DNA of 6,310 nt from Synechococcus sp. UW140 (lineage in GTDB: Bacteria; Cyanobacteriota; Cyanobacteriia; PCC-6307; Cyanobiaceae), in assembly GCA_945878795.1 (NCBI GenBank), contig CAMDWF010000142.1:1-6310 (forward strand), read 5' to 3'. The notes under the pieces are model-generated. The model was not told the DNA's origin. It made no database searches and worked only from the letters and a program-made list of their open reading frames with translations. The first letter of the stretch is position 1. The number at the start of each line of letters is the position of its first letter. The position numbers were made by a program, and so were the translations under genes. Of the stretch, positions 4,905 to 6,310 are shown piece after piece.

Positions 4905-6002
4905 ATGCCCACCGCCTTGCTGATCGGCTCCTGCGAACCCTTCAGTGGCAAATCGGCGGTGGTGCTGGGCCTGGGCCGCCAGCTGCTGCGCCTTGGCGTC
5001 GGCTTGTCCTTTGGCAAGCCCCTGGCCAGCGACTCCGACGCTGATGAACTGATCCAGCAGCCTGGCGATCCGCTGCTGGACCCGGACGTGCGCTTCATTG
5101 GCAGCACATTGGGCCTGCCCGAAAGCCAACTGATCCCTTCGCTGCACACCATCAACGCCGATTCGGCCCATGGCCGTCTGCTGGCGGGAGATCTGGCCCC
5201 CGGGGCCGGTTTCGAGGCCCTCAAGCAGCGCCTGCAGCAGGGGCCCGATGACCTGGCCTTGCTCGAAGCCGCCGGCAGCCTCAGCGAAGGCCAGCTCTAT
5301 GGCCTCAGCCTGGTGCAACTTGCCCGCGGGCTTGGGGCCCCGGTGGTGCTGGTCCACCCCTGGCAGGACAGCCGCAGCGTTGACGGCTTGCTGGAGGCCC
5401 GCTCCCAGCTGGGGGATGGGCTGGCGGGGGTGGTGCTCAACATCGCCCAGCCCGACCAGGTGTCCCAGCTGCGCCAGGAGGTGGTGCCGGCCCTCGAGCG
5501 CCTTGGCATCAAAGTGTTTGGCGTGATGCCCCGCAGCCCGATGCTGCGCAGCATCAGTGTTGAAGAATTGGCCCGGCGCCTGGGGGCCCGGGTGCTTTGT
5601 TGCAGCGAGCAGCTGAATCTGCTGGTGGAAACCCTCTCGATTGGCGCCATGAATGTGAATTCGGCCATGGAATTCTTCCGCCGCCGCCGCAACATGGCGG
5701 TGATCACCGGCGCCGATCGAACCGACATCCAGCTGGCCGCCCTGGAGGCCTCCACCCAGTGCCTGATTCTGACGGGGGTGGGCGAACCGCTGCCCCAGCT
5801 ACTCAATCGGGCCGAAGAACTGGAGGTGCCCGTGCTCAAGGTGGACCACGACACCCTCAGCACCGTCGAGGTGATTGAGGCGGCCATCGGCCATGTGCGT
5901 CTGCATGAACCGGTCAAGGCCACCTACGCCATCCGCTTGGTGGCCGAGCACTGCCGTTTCGAGGCGCTCTTCGAACGCCTCAAGCTGCCAGCCCCTGTCT
6001 GA
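4905..6002 (+). CDS. BioD-like P-loop/DRTGG domain protein (phosphotransacetylase-family annotation)
   Basis: The 365-residue protein has two parts. The N-terminal part (about 1-235) is a dethiobiotin-synthetase-like P-loop domain with Walker A GSCEPFSGKS at 8-17 and the hydrophobic strands APVVLVHPW (145-153) and GVVLNI (175-180) that precede metal or nucleotide sites in this fold. The C-terminal part (about 245-345) is a DRTGG domain, with the signature ITGADRTDIQLAALE at 267-281 and the following LILTGVGEP. This pair of domains forms the N-terminal half of long bacterial phosphotransacetylases. The catalytic Pta domain itself is absent, so acetyl-phosphate synthesis should not be assumed. 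In cyanobacteria such stand-alone proteins are often labelled phosphotransacetylase family; a regulatory, nucleotide-sensing role is an inference. The ATG at 4905 gives the P-loop its normal distance from the N-terminus. The gene is followed by a DprA-like gene on the same strand after 66 bases. Confidence 0.88.
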   Translation: MPTALLIGSCEPFSGKSAVVLGLGRQLLRLGVGLSFGKPLASDSDADELIQQPGDPLLDPDVRFIGSTLGLPESQLIPSLHTINADSAHGRLLAGDLAPGAGFEALKQRLQQGPDDLALLEAAGSLSEGQLYGLSLVQLARGLGAPVVLVHPWQDSRSVDGLLEARSQLGDGLAGVVLNIAQPDQVSQLRQEVVPALERLGIKVFGVMPRSPMLRSISVEELARRLGARVLCCSEQLNLLVETLSIGAMNVNSAMEFFRRRRNMAVITGADRTDIQLAALEASTQCLILTGVGEPLPQLLNRAEELEVPVLKVDHDTLSTVEVIEAAIGHVRLHEPVKATYAIRLVAEHCRFEALFERLKLPAPV

Positions 6003-6042
6003 GGGGAGGCCCTAAAGCGGATCCGGGCCGGTGGCTGCTAGT

Positions 6043-6056
6043 TTCGTGGGTACGAA
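6043..6056 (+). promoter_or_regulatory. Small hairpin and start-stop upstream of the DprA-like gene
   Basis: TTCGT (6043-6047) and ACGAA (6052-6056) form a 5-bp stem with a GGGT loop, 12 bases before the GTG start at 6069. It is immediately followed by an ATG-TAG start-stop pair at 6056-6061. The spacer 6003-6042 shows no strong terminator or promoter. A regulatory role is possible but unproven; such a short stem can occur by chance. Confidence 0.25.
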
Positions 6057-6068
6057 TGTAGGCCTTGG

Positions 6069-6310
6069 GTGACCCGGTCCCTTGATTTTCCGGCGATTGG
6101 TCGGATCGATACGTTGGCCCAGGAACTGGCCATGCTTCAGGACCGGGGCAAGCGGCGCATTGCCATTCTTGGTAGCCGCCATGTGCCAGTGGTTTCCATC
6201 CATTTGGTGGAACTCGTGGGGCGCTCCCTAGCCCAGGAGGGCCACAACCTGATGACCTCCGGCTCCCAGGGGGTGAATGCGGCCGTGATCCGCAGTGTCC
6301 TTGATGTGGA
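6069..6310 (+). CDS. DprA-like Rossmann-fold protein, 5' part only (runs off the window)
   Basis: The 80 complete codons visible begin VTRSLDFPAIGRIDTLAQELA (GTG read as Met). They then show a Rossmann nucleotide-binding core: RRIAILGSRHVPVVSIHLVE followed by GRSLAQEGHNLMTSGSQG and VNAAVIRSVLDV. The spacing of ILGSR and SGSQGVNAAVIR matches the GSR...SGgArGiD pattern of the DprA/Smf and LOG superfamily. Related cyanobacterial proteins are annotated as DNA recombination-mediator protein A. The second half of the SGxQGVNAA motif differs from classical DprA (ArGID..AH), so it may not load RecA as DprA does. The frame opens after a TAG at 6039-6041. GTG at 6069 is the first plausible start, and an ATG at 6132 would cut into the conserved region. 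No good Shine-Dalgarno is seen. The gene may be cotranscribed with the DRTGG gene before it. Confidence 0.75.
   Translation, partial: MTRSLDFPAIGRIDTLAQELAMLQDRGKRRIAILGSRHVPVVSIHLVELVGRSLAQEGHNLMTSGSQGVNAAVIRSVLDV

Noticed and set aside
4680..5357. Minus-strand 225-residue frame across the SDR start and the DRTGG gene
   Set aside because: It spans two real genes in a shadow frame and has the Gln/Ala-rich composition typical of antisense frames in GC-rich DNA.
4905..6002. Functional phosphate acetyltransferase (pta)
   Set aside because: Only the BioD-like and DRTGG modules are present; the catalytic phosphotransacetylase domain is missing.

Overview
This window most likely comes from a GC-rich unicellular cyanobacterium of the Synechococcus/Cyanobium type. 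The evidence is the chlN-chlB pair, which encodes the NB-protein of light-independent (dark-operative) protochlorophyllide reductase. The pair lies beside a cyanobacterial-style P-loop/DRTGG protein and a DprA-like gene, and all of them are GC-rich with weak or absent Shine-Dalgarno sequences. The genus is an inference from style; no rRNA or other marker is present.

Layout, left to right. Bases 1-130 hold no gene and are less GC-rich than the rest, with several small inverted repeats. Bases 131-820 (minus strand) are a fragment of a SNF2-type helicase. It starts at Walker A, runs through motif II and motif III, and stops near the end of the first RecA-like domain. It abuts and slightly overlaps the stop codon of chlB. 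Bases 819-2525 are chlB and 2619-3887 are chlN, both on the minus strand and both intact, with all four ligands of the NB-protein 4Fe-4S cluster visible. Next on the minus strand, and upstream of chlN in transcription order, is a short-chain dehydrogenase/reductase (4024-4821). After a short divergent intergenic region, the plus strand carries a 365-residue BioD-like/DRTGG protein (4905-6002). The 5' end of a DprA-like Rossmann protein then starts at a GTG (6069) and runs off the window.

How the genes work together. ChlN and ChlB form the catalytic heterotetramer that reduces protochlorophyllide to chlorophyllide a. They need the ATP-dependent reductase ChlL, which is not in this window. SDR, chlN and chlB are codirectional and could be one transcript, but the spacers are long and contain structured repeats. 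The DRTGG and DprA-like genes are a separate, divergent unit.

The most notable features are not a new system but structure around known genes. The helicase remnant is fused precisely to the chlB stop, with a G-tract at each edge. A 14-bp tandem repeat multiplies the chlN stop codon into all three frames. A 16-bp repeat at the SDR stop forms mutually exclusive hairpins. The chlB-helicase junction could be a true insertion/deletion scar or an assembly chimera; the sequence alone cannot decide.
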